Below, piece by piece: positions 24,236 through 32,046 of a DNA stretch of 64,000 nt. Origin of the DNA: Microbacterium forte (lineage in GTDB: Bacteria > Actinomycetota > Actinomycetes > Actinomycetales > Microbacteriaceae). The stretch's first letter is position 1, and each line of letters opens with the position of its first letter. The notes under the pieces were generated by a model, which saw only the letters and a list, made by a program, of their open reading frames with translations, searched no databases and had not been told where the DNA came from. The translations under genes and the position numbers were made by a program. The stretch spans positions 3,162,001-3,226,000 of the forward strand of contig NZ_CP116871.1 of the NCBI RefSeq assembly GCF_031885415.1, given 5' to 3'.

Positions 24236-25291
24236 TCAGCGACTGGTGTGGGCGTCGAGGAAGTCGATCGTCTGCTGCAGCGCCGTCTGCGCGTCTGGCA
24301 TGTCGAGGTGGAACTGGTACTCGTGCGGCAGGGCCGGCTCGTGCGCCGCCGGCCAGAACAGGGTCGTGACGTCGACCCCCAGCTCGTCGAGACGCTTGGC
24401 CATCGGGATCGACTGCAGCCAGGTGAGCCCGTCGCCGTTCCCGCCCGAGATGTATGTCGTCGGGAAGTCCTCGGTGACCCAGTCGATCGTCGACATCGTC
24501 GAGCCCGTCGAGCTCTCCGCCCATGTCTTGGTTCCCGCATACGCCCACATCGACGTCTTGAGGCCCCAGCCGACGACGCCGTCGAGCGATGCGAGTGCCG
24601 CGAGGTCGTACACCCCGCAGTTGAGCACGGTCGCCACGACCTGCTCGGCCTTCAGCGCCGGCGTGATGCCCATGATCTCGGCATAGTCGGGGCTCGTCAT
24701 GAGCGTCGCCATCTGACTGGCCAGTTGGCCGCCGGCGGAGTCGCCGGCGAGCACGATCTGGTTCGGATCGACATTCAGCTCATCGGCGTGCGCGTCGATG
24801 TAGGCGAGCGCGTCGTTGAGCTGGTGCACCGCGAGCGGATACTCGCCTTCGGGCCCGATCGTGTAGTTCACCGCGATGGTGGTGTAGCCCTCGGCCGCGA
24901 GGATGCGCATGTAGGGGTCGACGTTCTCCTTCGACCCCGAGATCCAGGCGCCGCCGTGGATCCAGACGACCGTCGGCAGCGGCCCGGTGGCGGATGCCGG
25001 TGTGAAGACGTCCATCGTGGTGTCGGCGCCGCCGTCGGCATAGGCGACGTCGAGCTGCTCGGTGAGCGCCGTGTCGGGGACGTGCTTCTCCATCTCGGCG
25101 GCGGTCTCGTCACCGCCCTTCGTGAACACCGAGCGGATGAGCATGGCCGAAGGCCAGGGGGTGAGCGCGCCGATGATCGCCACCACCGCGGTGACGAGGA
25201 GGACCAGCCCCACCGCCACCTTCGTGCGGTGCCACGGGCGTCGAGCCCTCTGCGGGCGGTCGGACTCGTCTTCGTGCGCGGTCGTGGTCAT
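24236..25291 (-). CDS. Membrane-anchored alpha/beta hydrolase (HSL/esterase type)
   Basis: 351 residues. A basic cytoplasmic N-terminus is followed by one membrane helix at about 25-45. The catalytic domain has the HSL-type oxyanion motif 'WIHGGAWISGSK', nucleophile Ser in 'VLAGDSAGGQLAS', a candidate acid in 'SGGNGDGLT' and a C-terminal His in 'PALPHEYQFHL'. The active site is expected outside the membrane. The likely activity is esterase, lipase or deacetylase with unknown substrate. It is convergent with the PLP decarboxylase gene, 17 bp apart, and transcribed alone. Confidence 0.88.
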   Translation of the reverse strand: MTTTAHEDESDRPQRARRPWHRTKVAVGLVLLVTAVVAIIGALTPWPSAMLIRSVFTKGGDETAAEMEKHVPDTALTEQLDVAYADGGADTTMDVFTPASATGPLPTVVWIHGGAWISGSKENVDPYMRILAAEGYTTIAVNYTIGPEGEYPLAVHQLNDALAYIDAHADELNVDPNQIVLAGDSAGGQLASQMATLMTSPDYAEIMGITPALKAEQVVATVLNCGVYDLAALASLDGVVGWGLKTSMWAYAGTKTWAESSTGSTMSTIDWVTEDFPTTYISGGNGDGLTWLQSIPMAKRLDELGVDVTTLFWPAAHEPALPHEYQFHLDMPDAQTALQQTIDFLDAHTSR

Positions 25292-25361
25292 GGAAACCCC
25301 TCTCCGCGCATCATCTTGGCAGTATTCCGGTAGTCAGGCATCCGCTCGGGCGCGCGTGCGG

Positions 25362-25889
25362 TCAGGCGGCCGTGAGCCCGGCGATGATGCGATCCATCGC
25401 ATAGTCGAAGGCCTCGTCGACGTCGCCGCCGAGACGGAACATGCCGGCGAGCTCCATCTGCAGGAACCCTGTCGCCCAGGCGGTGAACAGGCGGGCGGCG
25501 TCGAGAGCATGCTCCGGTCCGACGAGGTCGGCGCAGGAGCGCAGCACCGGAGCGGAGGTCCGGTGGAGGGCGTCTTCGGGGGCGGACGCCGTGAACAGCA
25601 GACGGAACGCCTCGGGGTGCTCGTGCGCGAAGGAGCGGTAGGCGGCGGCGAGGAGGGGGAGCTCGTCGCCCGCGGTCTCGAGTCGGCTCGTCAGCGCATC
25701 GGCGGAGGCCTCGGCGACCGCCGTCAGGAGGGCGTCGCGATCTCTGATCCGTTTGTAGAGAGAAGGTGCCCGCACTCCGACGCGCTCGGCGACGGCCTGC
25801 ATGGTGAGTCCGGCGGGGCCGGCGGTCTCGAGGATGTCGCGGCCGGCGTCGACGATCGCCGCCAGCGAGGTTCGTTCGGGGGTCGGCAT
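25362..25889 (-). CDS. TetR family regulator (TetR C-terminal WHG type)
   Basis: 175 residues. HTH 'LAAIVDAGRDILETAGPAGLTMQAVAERVGVRAPSLYKRIRDRDALL' at about 9-55. The C-terminal 'AAYRSFAHEHPEAFRLLFTASAPEDALHR' resembles the WHG subfamily of TetR regulators. It is divergent from the MBL-fold hydrolase gene, with an 81-bp gap filled by nested palindromes at 25906-25949, and so is very likely an autoregulated repressor of that gene. Confidence 0.9.
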   Translation of the reverse strand: MPTPERTSLAAIVDAGRDILETAGPAGLTMQAVAERVGVRAPSLYKRIRDRDALLTAVAEASADALTSRLETAGDELPLLAAAYRSFAHEHPEAFRLLFTASAPEDALHRTSAPVLRSCADLVGPEHALDAARLFTAWATGFLQMELAGMFRLGGDVDEAFDYAMDRIIAGLTAA

Positions 25890-25905
25890 CGGGGCTCCTC
25901 CATGG

Positions 25906-25949
25906 CTATTGACAATAGCTATGATAGCTACGTAATGTAGCCATCATAG
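25906..25949. promoter_or_regulatory. Nested palindromic operator between TetR and MBL hydrolase genes
   Basis: Two inverted repeats abut. CTATTGACAATAG (25906-25918) is a perfect 13-bp palindrome and contains TTGACA, a possible -35 for the rightward gene. CTATGATAGCTAC (25919-25931), a 5-base spacer, then GTAGCCATCATAG (25937-25949) match at 12 of 13 positions. The whole stretch is AT-rich against the GC-rich background. Confidence 0.8.
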
Positions 25950-25970
25950 ACCACCTCGAAAGGGACGACC

Positions 25971-26681
25971 ATGAAGCTCGCACCGCACCTGCATCGACTC
26001 GGAAACGACGTCGTCGCCTCCTATCTGGTCGACCTGCCCGAGGGGATCACTCTCGTCGACGCGGGGCTGCCCGGTCACTGGAACGACCTGCAGCGAAAGC
26101 TGGCCGAGCTCGGTCGCCCGCTCTCCGACATCCGCGGTCTGGTGCTCACCCACGGCGACGGAGACCACATCGGCTTCGCCGAGCGATTGCGCAGTGAGGC
26201 GGGCGTGCCCGTCTTCATCCACAGCGCCGATGCGCATCGGGTGCGCACGGGTGAGAAGCCGAAGACCCCGATGGGGCCCGCGCGCATCGGTCCGACGCTC
26301 GGGTTCTTCGCCTACGGCGTGCGCAAGAACGCGCTTCGCACACGGCACGTGTCCGAGGTCGTGACCGTCGCCGACGGCCAGGTGCTCGACCTCCCCGGAT
26401 CCCCGGTCGTCATCGGCATGCCTGGTCACTCGCCCGGCAGCATCGCGGTGCACATCCCCGGGGCGGACGCGGTCTTCGTCGGCGACGCGCTGACCACGCG
26501 CCACGTTCTGACGGGGCGCGTGGGTCCGCAGCCCGCGCCGTTCACGGACGAGCCGGATGAGGCCGATGCATCTCTCGACCGGCTGGCCGCCGTATCGGCA
26601 TCCTGGGTGCTTCCCGGACACGGAGCACCGTGGCGGGGGTCACCCGCCGACATCGCGGCGGCCGTGCGCGCTGCAGGCTAG
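25971..26681 (+). CDS. MBL-fold metallo-hydrolase
   Basis: 236 residues. Beta-lactamase-fold landmarks are 'TLVDAGLPGHW', 'VLTHGDGDHIGFAERL' (HxDxDH where most members have HxHxDH), 'GMPGHSPGSIAVHIP' (third metal His), 'AVFVGDALT' (bridging Asp) and 'VLPGHGAPW'. The second metal His is therefore replaced by Asp, as in some actinobacterial relatives. The family includes thioesterases, lactonases and glyoxalase II; the substrate is unknown. It is probably controlled by the divergent TetR regulator. The gene overlaps the convergent cysteine hydrolase gene by 4 bp. Confidence 0.9.
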   Translation: MKLAPHLHRLGNDVVASYLVDLPEGITLVDAGLPGHWNDLQRKLAELGRPLSDIRGLVLTHGDGDHIGFAERLRSEAGVPVFIHSADAHRVRTGEKPKTPMGPARIGPTLGFFAYGVRKNALRTRHVSEVVTVADGQVLDLPGSPVVIGMPGHSPGSIAVHIPGADAVFVGDALTTRHVLTGRVGPQPAPFTDEPDEADASLDRLAAVSASWVLPGHGAPWRGSPADIAAAVRAAG

Positions 26682-27229
26682 CGCTCCGTCAGCACCCTCG
26701 CCGTGTCGCTGACCGTGATCTGCGGCGGATACAGCCCCATGATCCGGATCGCAGCGGCGTGGTTCTCGGCCGTCGAGCCGGCACAGGCGTCTGCGGCGAT
26801 CGTGACGTGCGCCCCGGCATCCGCTGCGGCGAGGGCGGTCGAGATCACGCAGCAGTCTGTCGAGACTCCCGCCAGCACGACGTGCGCGCCACGGCCGACG
26901 ATCTCTTCGATCGCGGAGCCCCACTTGCCGAACGTCGGCAGATCGAGGGTCGGGTGCGGCGACAGGCCGATCGCGTCGGGAACCAGGTCGAACATCGGAT
27001 CGTCGGAGGGCTGGTCTGCGAACGGCCAGGCGGCGAAGTACGCGCCCCACGAGGTCGAGCGGTCGGCGGTCGGCATCCAGCGCGTCACGATCACGCGGTC
27101 GCCGAAGGCTTCGGCGAGCTCGCGGATGCGGGGCATCACGTCACCGAAGAACGGTGACCCCCAGGCCGAGTCGGGTGAGGCGAAGATCACCTGCGGATCG
27201 ATCACGACGAGCCAGGACTCCCTGCTCAC
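26678..27229 (-). CDS. Isochorismatase-like cysteine hydrolase
   Basis: 183 residues. The cysteine hydrolase triad is visible: Asp in 'WLVVIDPQVIF' (about 12), Lys in 'TFGKWGSAIEEI' and Cys in 'AGVSTDCCVISTALAA'. Relatives cleave nicotinamide, N-carbamoylsarcosine, ureidoacrylate or isochorismate. The GTG start overlaps the stop of the NCS1 permease gene as GTGA, so the substrate is probably what the permease imports or a product of it. An N-carbamoyl or ring-opened nucleobase/hydantoin compound would fit both families; that is inference. The longer upstream frame lies inside the permease gene. Confidence 0.88.
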   Translation of the reverse strand: MSRESWLVVIDPQVIFASPDSAWGSPFFGDVMPRIRELAEAFGDRVIVTRWMPTADRSTSWGAYFAAWPFADQPSDDPMFDLVPDAIGLSPHPTLDLPTFGKWGSAIEEIVGRGAHVVLAGVSTDCCVISTALAAADAGAHVTIAADACAGSTAENHAAAIRIMGLYPPQITVSDTARVLTER

Positions 27230-28671
27230 GCAGCTGCCTCCTGCGCGCGGATCCGTCCGGCGCGGGCGAACCAGGTGAAGACGAACGACAGCACCAGTGC
27301 GAAGAACACCCCGAGGTTCGCGTAGGCCCAGTCGCCGTCGACTCCGCCGACCAGCCCGAGCAGATAGCCCTGCCAGTTGTTCCATGGGGCCGCATCCGCG
27401 AAGCCGTTGAGCACGAAGCCCCAGCCGATGACGCTGGCGACGACCATGGTGCCGATCGAGATCCAGTCCCAGGCGCCGTAGCGTCCGCGGCTGTCGAACA
27501 GGGCCTCGTCGTCGTAGTCCTTCTTGCGTCGGAGGATGTCGGCGATCAGGATGCCTGCCCAGGATGCCAGCGGCACGCCGAGCGTGATGAGGAAGCTCTG
27601 GAACGGGCCGAGGAAGTCGGTGGCGAAGAACACCACGTAGATCGTGCCGAGGGTGAGGATCACGCCGTCGATCGCCGCGGCGGACGGGCGCGGGATGCGG
27701 ATGCCGAGGCTCAGCAGCGTGAGGCCCGAGGAGTAGATGCCCAGCACGGCGCCCGAGACGAGTGCGAGCACGGCGGTGAGCAGGAACGGCACGAGCACCC
27801 AGAGGGGCAGAAGCGTGGCGAGAGCGCCGATCGGGTCGGAGGCGATCGCGGCGCTGAGGTCGTCGTCGGATCCCGCCAGCAGCAGACCGAAGACGACGAG
27901 GATCACGGGCGCGACCGAGCCGCCGATCGTGTTCCAGACGACGATCGCCCCATCGGACGCCGTGCGCTTCTGATAGCGCGACCAGTCGGCGGCGATGTTG
28001 ATCCAGCCGAGCCCGAAGCCCGTCATCACCATCACGAGTGCGCCGATGACCTGGCCGAGGCCACCATCAGGGCGGGCCATGACGGCGGCGAGATCGATGC
28101 TGGGCGCGGCGAGGACGATGTAGAGGATCGTCACCGCGCCGGTGACCCAGGTGAGCACCGACTGCAGCTTCATGATCGTGTGATAGCCGAGCACGGAGGC
28201 CACGACGATCAGGGCGGCGACGATCACGGTGGCGATGATCTTCAGCGCGATGCTGTCGCCGTCGCCGCCGAGCTGCGTGATGACGGTGGCAGTGGCGAGC
28301 ACGGCCATGATCGCGAGGAACGTCTCCCAGCCGATCGAGGTCAGCCACGAGACGATGCCGGGCACCTTCTGGCCCTGCACGCCGAACGCCGCCCGCGAGA
28401 GCACCATGGTCGGCGCCGATCCGCGTTTGCCCGCGATGGCGATCAGCCCGCACAGCAGGAACGACACCACGATGCCGATGACCGACACGATCGTCGCCTG
28501 CCAGAACGAGATCCCGAAGCCCAGCACGAACGATCCGTACGACATGCCGAACACCGACACGTTGGCCGCGAACCACGGCCAGAACAGGTCGCGAGGCTTC
28601 GCCGTGCGCTCGGATTCGGGGATGATCTCGATGCCCGCGCGCTCGATGAGAGCAGGCTTGATGTCCGTCAT
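27226..28671 (-). CDS. NCS1 family nucleobase/hydantoin permease (CodB-like)
   Basis: 481 residues with about 12 membrane segments. NCS1 features: the start 'PRDLFWPWFAANVSVFGMSYGSFVLGFG', 'GKRGSAPTMVLSRAAFGVQGQKVPGIVSWLTSIGWE', and 'MTGFGLGWINIAADWSRYQKR', the substrate-binding region of cytosine permease relatives. It imports a nucleobase, hydantoin or similar ring compound by Na+ or H+ symport; the exact substrate is not readable. It is the first gene of a two-gene operon with the cysteine hydrolase. Confidence 0.92.
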   Translation of the reverse strand: MTDIKPALIERAGIEIIPESERTAKPRDLFWPWFAANVSVFGMSYGSFVLGFGISFWQATIVSVIGIVVSFLLCGLIAIAGKRGSAPTMVLSRAAFGVQGQKVPGIVSWLTSIGWETFLAIMAVLATATVITQLGGDGDSIALKIIATVIVAALIVVASVLGYHTIMKLQSVLTWVTGAVTILYIVLAAPSIDLAAVMARPDGGLGQVIGALVMVMTGFGLGWINIAADWSRYQKRTASDGAIVVWNTIGGSVAPVILVVFGLLLAGSDDDLSAAIASDPIGALATLLPLWVLVPFLLTAVLALVSGAVLGIYSSGLTLLSLGIRIPRPSAAAIDGVILTLGTIYVVFFATDFLGPFQSFLITLGVPLASWAGILIADILRRKKDYDDEALFDSRGRYGAWDWISIGTMVVASVIGWGFVLNGFADAAPWNNWQGYLLGLVGGVDGDWAYANLGVFFALVLSFVFTWFARAGRIRAQEAAA

Positions 28672-28718
28672 GCCATCATCCTGGCACTGTGCAGGGCCCG
28701 CGGGGGCGCCGGCGGCGA

Positions 28719-30002
28719 TCAGCTGGCGAAGAAAGCCCCCGCGACGCGGGTGAGGTCGTGCAGATCCGAGACGCCGGCGAGCTCACGGGCCGAGTGCATC
28801 GACAGGATCGGGATGCCGACGTCGACGGTCCGGATGCCGAGACGCGTCGCCGTGATCGGGCCGATGGTCGATCCGCAGCGCACGTTGTTGTTCGACACGA
28901 ACTCCTGCGTGACCACGTCGGCGCTGTCGCACCAGTCGCGCCACGCGGCCGAGCCGATGGCATCCGTCGCGTACCGCTGGTTCGCGTTGATCTTGAGGAT
29001 CGGACCGGAGCCGAGCACCGGCTGCACCACGGGGTCGTGCTTGTGCACGTAGTTGGGGTGCACCGAGTGGCCCACGTCGCTCGACAGGCACCACGACGCC
29101 GAGAGGGCGCGGCGGCGCTCGGAGGCGTCGGCACCGAGGGCGTCGTACACGCGTCCGAGGATGTCTTCGAGGAACGGGCCGGCCGCGCCGGAGCGGGAGT
29201 TGGAGCCGAGCTCCTCGTGGTCGAATGCTGCCAGGATCGCGATCGGTCCGGATGCCGCAGTGTCGATCGTCTCGAGGGCGACCACGCCGGCGTGCACCGA
29301 GGCGAGGTCGTCGAGACGACCTGAGGCGAAGAACGCGCGGTCCTTGCCGAACACCGCTCCGCGTGCCGTGTCGGCGATCACGACGTCATAGCCGCGGATG
29401 TCGGATGCCGAGACTCCGGCCGTCTCGGCCAGCTCGGCGAGGATGTCCTCCTGCGTCGGGTCTCCGAGGCCCCACACGGGCTGCGTCTGGAACTGCTTGT
29501 CGAGTGCGAGGCTCGTGTTCGCGTCGCGGTCGAGGTGGATCGCGAGCTGGGGGAGGCGCAGCAGCGCTCCCGTGTCGGCGAGCACCACACGTCCGTCGGC
29601 GAGTGCGAGTCGGCCTGCGAGGCTCAGCTCGCGGTCGAGCCAGGAGGTCAGCAGCGGGCCGCCGTAGACCTCCACGGCTGCCTGCAGCCACCCCTTCGAT
29701 CCGGTGGTCGGCTGCGGCTTGAGCTTGAAGCCGGGCGAGTCGGTGTGAGCGCCGAGGATGTGTGCGGGCGTGGTGGCGGTGGCATCCGTCGGCACCGTCC
29801 ACGCGATCGCCGCGCCGTCCCTGACGACGACGTAGCGCCCGCCGGGGGTCACCTCCCACGCCTGTTCCTCGTCGAGGTGCACGAACCCGGCATCCTCGAG
29901 TCGCCTGGCCACCTCGGCGGCGGCGTGATAGCTCGAGGGCGAGGCGGCGACGAAGTCGGCGAGATCCTCGGCGTGGGCGAGAGCGTCCGGGGTGACGGGC
30001 AT
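28719..30002 (-). CDS. M18 family aminopeptidase
   Basis: 427 residues, normal length for M18 zinc aminopeptidases. Metal and catalytic motifs are 'LGAHTDSPGFKL', 'ASGRLDDLAS', 'AAFDHEELGSNS', 'CLSSDVGHSVHPNY', 'VSNNNVRCGSTIGPI' and 'SMHSARELAGVSD'. It removes N-terminal, often acidic, residues from peptides in the cytoplasm. GAAGGTCTCCC precedes the ATG. It is 47 bp upstream of the NCS1 permease gene on the same strand, with nothing to suggest a functional link. Confidence 0.95.
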   Translation of the reverse strand: MPVTPDALAHAEDLADFVAASPSSYHAAAEVARRLEDAGFVHLDEEQAWEVTPGGRYVVVRDGAAIAWTVPTDATATTPAHILGAHTDSPGFKLKPQPTTGSKGWLQAAVEVYGGPLLTSWLDRELSLAGRLALADGRVVLADTGALLRLPQLAIHLDRDANTSLALDKQFQTQPVWGLGDPTQEDILAELAETAGVSASDIRGYDVVIADTARGAVFGKDRAFFASGRLDDLASVHAGVVALETIDTAASGPIAILAAFDHEELGSNSRSGAAGPFLEDILGRVYDALGADASERRRALSASWCLSSDVGHSVHPNYVHKHDPVVQPVLGSGPILKINANQRYATDAIGSAAWRDWCDSADVVTQEFVSNNNVRCGSTIGPITATRLGIRTVDVGIPILSMHSARELAGVSDLHDLTRVAGAFFAS

Positions 30003-30124
30003 GGGAGACCTTCCTGCAGGGGCGGTTCTTCGATCGTAATCGCCGTATCGACGACGGCGATCCGGTCGGGTGGAAGGGCGCGCCGTTCACCTCCCGGTCA
30101 CCCGCGGCGGTTACTGTCGCTCTC

Positions 30125-30262
30125 GATAGCGCCTAGGGTTCCGGGGTTCGTCCCGTCTGGTCCGAGCGGCGCCACGGTGCCCCTCCGCAGGGGCGCCGTC
30201 ATCTGACAGGACAAAAGCCCGGAGGACCCTGTTCGTCGCGCCCGCGGTGAACGGAAGGGTCT
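30125..30262 (+). promoter_or_regulatory. ykkC-class riboswitch with SD-sequestering stem
   Basis: The conserved ykkC blocks occur in order: CTAGGGTTCCG (30133-30143), CTGGTCCGAG (30157-30166), a GGTGCCCCT/AGGGGCGCC stem (about 30177-30196), and GGACAAAAGCCCGGAGG (30209-30225). This class senses guanidine (ykkC-I) or ppGpp, PRPP or nucleoside diphosphates (ykkC-II). GAGCGG after GGTCC and the missing ACACGG element differ from the guanidine-I form I know, so the ligand is open. GACCCT (30225-30230) can pair with AGGGTC (30256-30261), masking the GGAAGGG ribosome site of the EamA gene that follows. Confidence 0.85.
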
Positions 30263-30265
30263 CTC

Positions 30266-31132
30266 GTGTCCGCACTCGCTTTCGTTCTCGTCGTCGCCGC
30301 AGCGATCACCCATGCCGCGTGGAACATCGTCGCCCATGGTGTGAGCCGGGCAGGGATGCCGTTCCTGTGGTGGGGAGCCGTCGGTGGAACGGCCGTGTGG
30401 ATCGGCGTCATCCCGTTCACCGGCGGGCTCGGCACCGATGACCTGCTGGCCTTTCTGCTGGGTGTCGGCGTGTCCGGTGTGCTACACGTCGCCTACATGG
30501 CGGTGCTGCAGCGCGGATACCGTGAGGGCAATCTCTCCACCGTCTACGCGACGGCGAGGGGCACCGGGCCGTTCCTGTCGGTGATCGTGGCCATCCTGCT
30601 GTTCGGCGAGCGGCCGTCCGTCATCGCTCTCGTCGGCGTCGCGGCGATCATCGTCGGAGTCGTCGCGATCGGTCTCGTCGATCGGGGGCGCGCCGAGCGT
30701 CAGGACCGCTCGCTCGATCTAGGGCTCGTGTTCGGACTCCTCACCGGCGTCGCGATCGCGATCTACACGATCTGGGACGCGCATGCCGTGCGCACCTGGA
30801 ACCTGTCGCCCGTCGCGTTCATGGTCGGGACGATGCTGCTCGAGATCCCGTTCTACTCCTTCGGCGTTCGCGGCCGATGGGCGGCCGTCCGCACCCTCGG
30901 ACGCACGCAGTGGCGACGCATCGTGGCATTCAGCATCCTGTCGCCACTGTCGTACATCCTGGTGCTCACCGCCATCCAGATCGCTCCGGTCGCCCTCGTC
31001 GCTCCGCTGCGCGAGGTCAGTGTCGTGCTCGTCAGCCTCTTCGGGGTGTTCGCGCTCAAGGAGAGCAGGCCGGGGTGGCGTCTGGCTGCGTCCGCGGTCG
31101 TCGCCGGCGGGATCGTGCTGCTCGCCCTGTAG
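30266..31132 (+). CDS. EamA/DMT family transporter under riboswitch control
   Basis: 288 residues with ten predicted membrane helices in two EamA halves. Typical stretches are 'ITHAAWNIVAHGVSRAG', 'GYREGNLSTVYATARGTGPFLSVIVAILLFGERPS' in the first half and 'SYILVLTAIQIAPVALVAPLREVSVVLVSLFGVFALKES' in the second. The GTG start lies 7 bases after GGAAGGG. DMT members export small metabolites or cationic compounds. The ykkC-class leader indicates that the substrate or its stress context relates to guanidine or a nucleotide signal. No other gene follows in the operon. Confidence 0.92.
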   Translation: MSALAFVLVVAAAITHAAWNIVAHGVSRAGMPFLWWGAVGGTAVWIGVIPFTGGLGTDDLLAFLLGVGVSGVLHVAYMAVLQRGYREGNLSTVYATARGTGPFLSVIVAILLFGERPSVIALVGVAAIIVGVVAIGLVDRGRAERQDRSLDLGLVFGLLTGVAIAIYTIWDAHAVRTWNLSPVAFMVGTMLLEIPFYSFGVRGRWAAVRTLGRTQWRRIVAFSILSPLSYILVLTAIQIAPVALVAPLREVSVVLVSLFGVFALKESRPGWRLAASAVVAGGIVLLAL

Positions 31133-31134
31133 CC

Positions 31135-31182
31135 GTGGCTGTGGTTGTGGTTGTGGTTGTGGCTGTAGCTGTGGCTGTGGCT
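31135..31182 (+). repeat. Hexanucleotide tandem repeat (GTGGYT)8
   Basis: Eight consecutive 6-bp units with consensus GTGGCT/GTGGTT (one GTAGCT) immediately after the EamA stop codon. It is not translated in the annotated genes. A related GGTGCT hexamer repeat lies 1.7 kb away inside the HNH gene. Confidence 0.9.
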
Positions 31183-31217
31183 CCTGCGCGGCTGGGCGTG
31201 CTGCTGCTGATGGTTGT

Positions 31218-31673
31218 ATGGATGCTGTGTCAGTGGGATGGAGTCTTCGAGCGAGCGGCCTTTCGGATGCCTCCTGGATGGCCGAGCTCAGGGCCGTCGT
31301 GATGAGACCTGACCTCGAGCGTCTCGGCCGATATGACCCCGTGCGCGTGCGGCAGCGCTTCCTCGATGCGTTCGTTCCCGAGAACACCCGCGTGATCGTC
31401 GTCGACGGCGATGACGTCGGTCTGGTCGCGGTCAGGCACGAACCGGACGCGCTCTGGATCGAGCACTTCTATCTCGCGCCGGAATCGCAGGGCCGCGGGA
31501 TCGGGGCAGCCGTGCTCGCCCACCTGCTCGCGGACACCGACGGCACTATGCCTTTCCGGCTCAACGTGCTGCAGGCCAGCGCAGCACGTCGGCTGTACGA
31601 GCGCCACGGCTTCGTTCTGGAGAGCGAGGACGCCGTCGACGTCTTCATGAAAGCGGATGCCTCCCGCGCGTGA
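31218..31673 (+). CDS. GNAT family N-acetyltransferase
   Basis: 151 residues. The acetyl-CoA loop 'ESQGRGIGAAVLAHLL' (about 89-104), preceded by 'LWIEHFYLAP' and followed by 'FRLNVLQASAARRLYERHGFVLES', is the classical GNAT core. The acceptor substrate is unknown. The ATG at 31218 is the first in-frame start after the hexamer repeat; an ATG-rich stretch further on (MAELRAVVMR) gives alternatives. The longer open frame upstream is out of phase with the EamA gene and not coding. Confidence 0.88.
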   Translation: MDAVSVGWSLRASGLSDASWMAELRAVVMRPDLERLGRYDPVRVRQRFLDAFVPENTRVIVVDGDDVGLVAVRHEPDALWIEHFYLAPESQGRGIGAAVLAHLLADTDGTMPFRLNVLQASAARRLYERHGFVLESEDAVDVFMKADASRA

Positions 31674-32046
31674 CGGCGTCTGAGCCACTTCTTTCGTCTC
31701 GTCTCTTCTCTCTTCTCCTCTCTCTTCTCTCGGCTCGTTGGTGTGACTCGCTTCTCTTCTATCGGTTCGTTGGTCTGACTCGCTTCTCCCTCCTCTCGTT
31801 GGCCTCTCTCTTCTCTTCTCTCGCCTCGTCGGTCTCCCGCTCTTCTCCCACCTCTCGTTGGCCTCTCTCTTCTTCTCTCTCGCCTCGTCGGTCTCCCTCT
31901 CCGTCCTTCCCATCTCCTGAACTTCCGGCGCCCGGGGGTGCGAATCTCGCGTGTTGTACTGAGAGATTGGAATATGGCGTTGAACTGGGGTAAATCCAGA
32001 CGATTCGGGGTGCTGAATGTCGGTGGTCGCGGGTTGACTGGGGAGT
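31674..32046. repeat. 373-bp gene-free stretch with homopyrimidine repeats
   Basis: From about 31685 to 31917 the + strand is almost all C and T, with repeated TCTCTTCTCT and CCTCGTCGGTCTCCC. A segment of about 46 bp starting at 31792 recurs with small changes at 31851, a 59-bp period. Related shorter copies (GGTTCGTTGGTCTGACTCGCTTCT-like) occur at 31732-31789. The rest holds AT-richer sequence that probably includes the HNH promoter. No gene is supported here on either strand. Confidence 0.8.
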
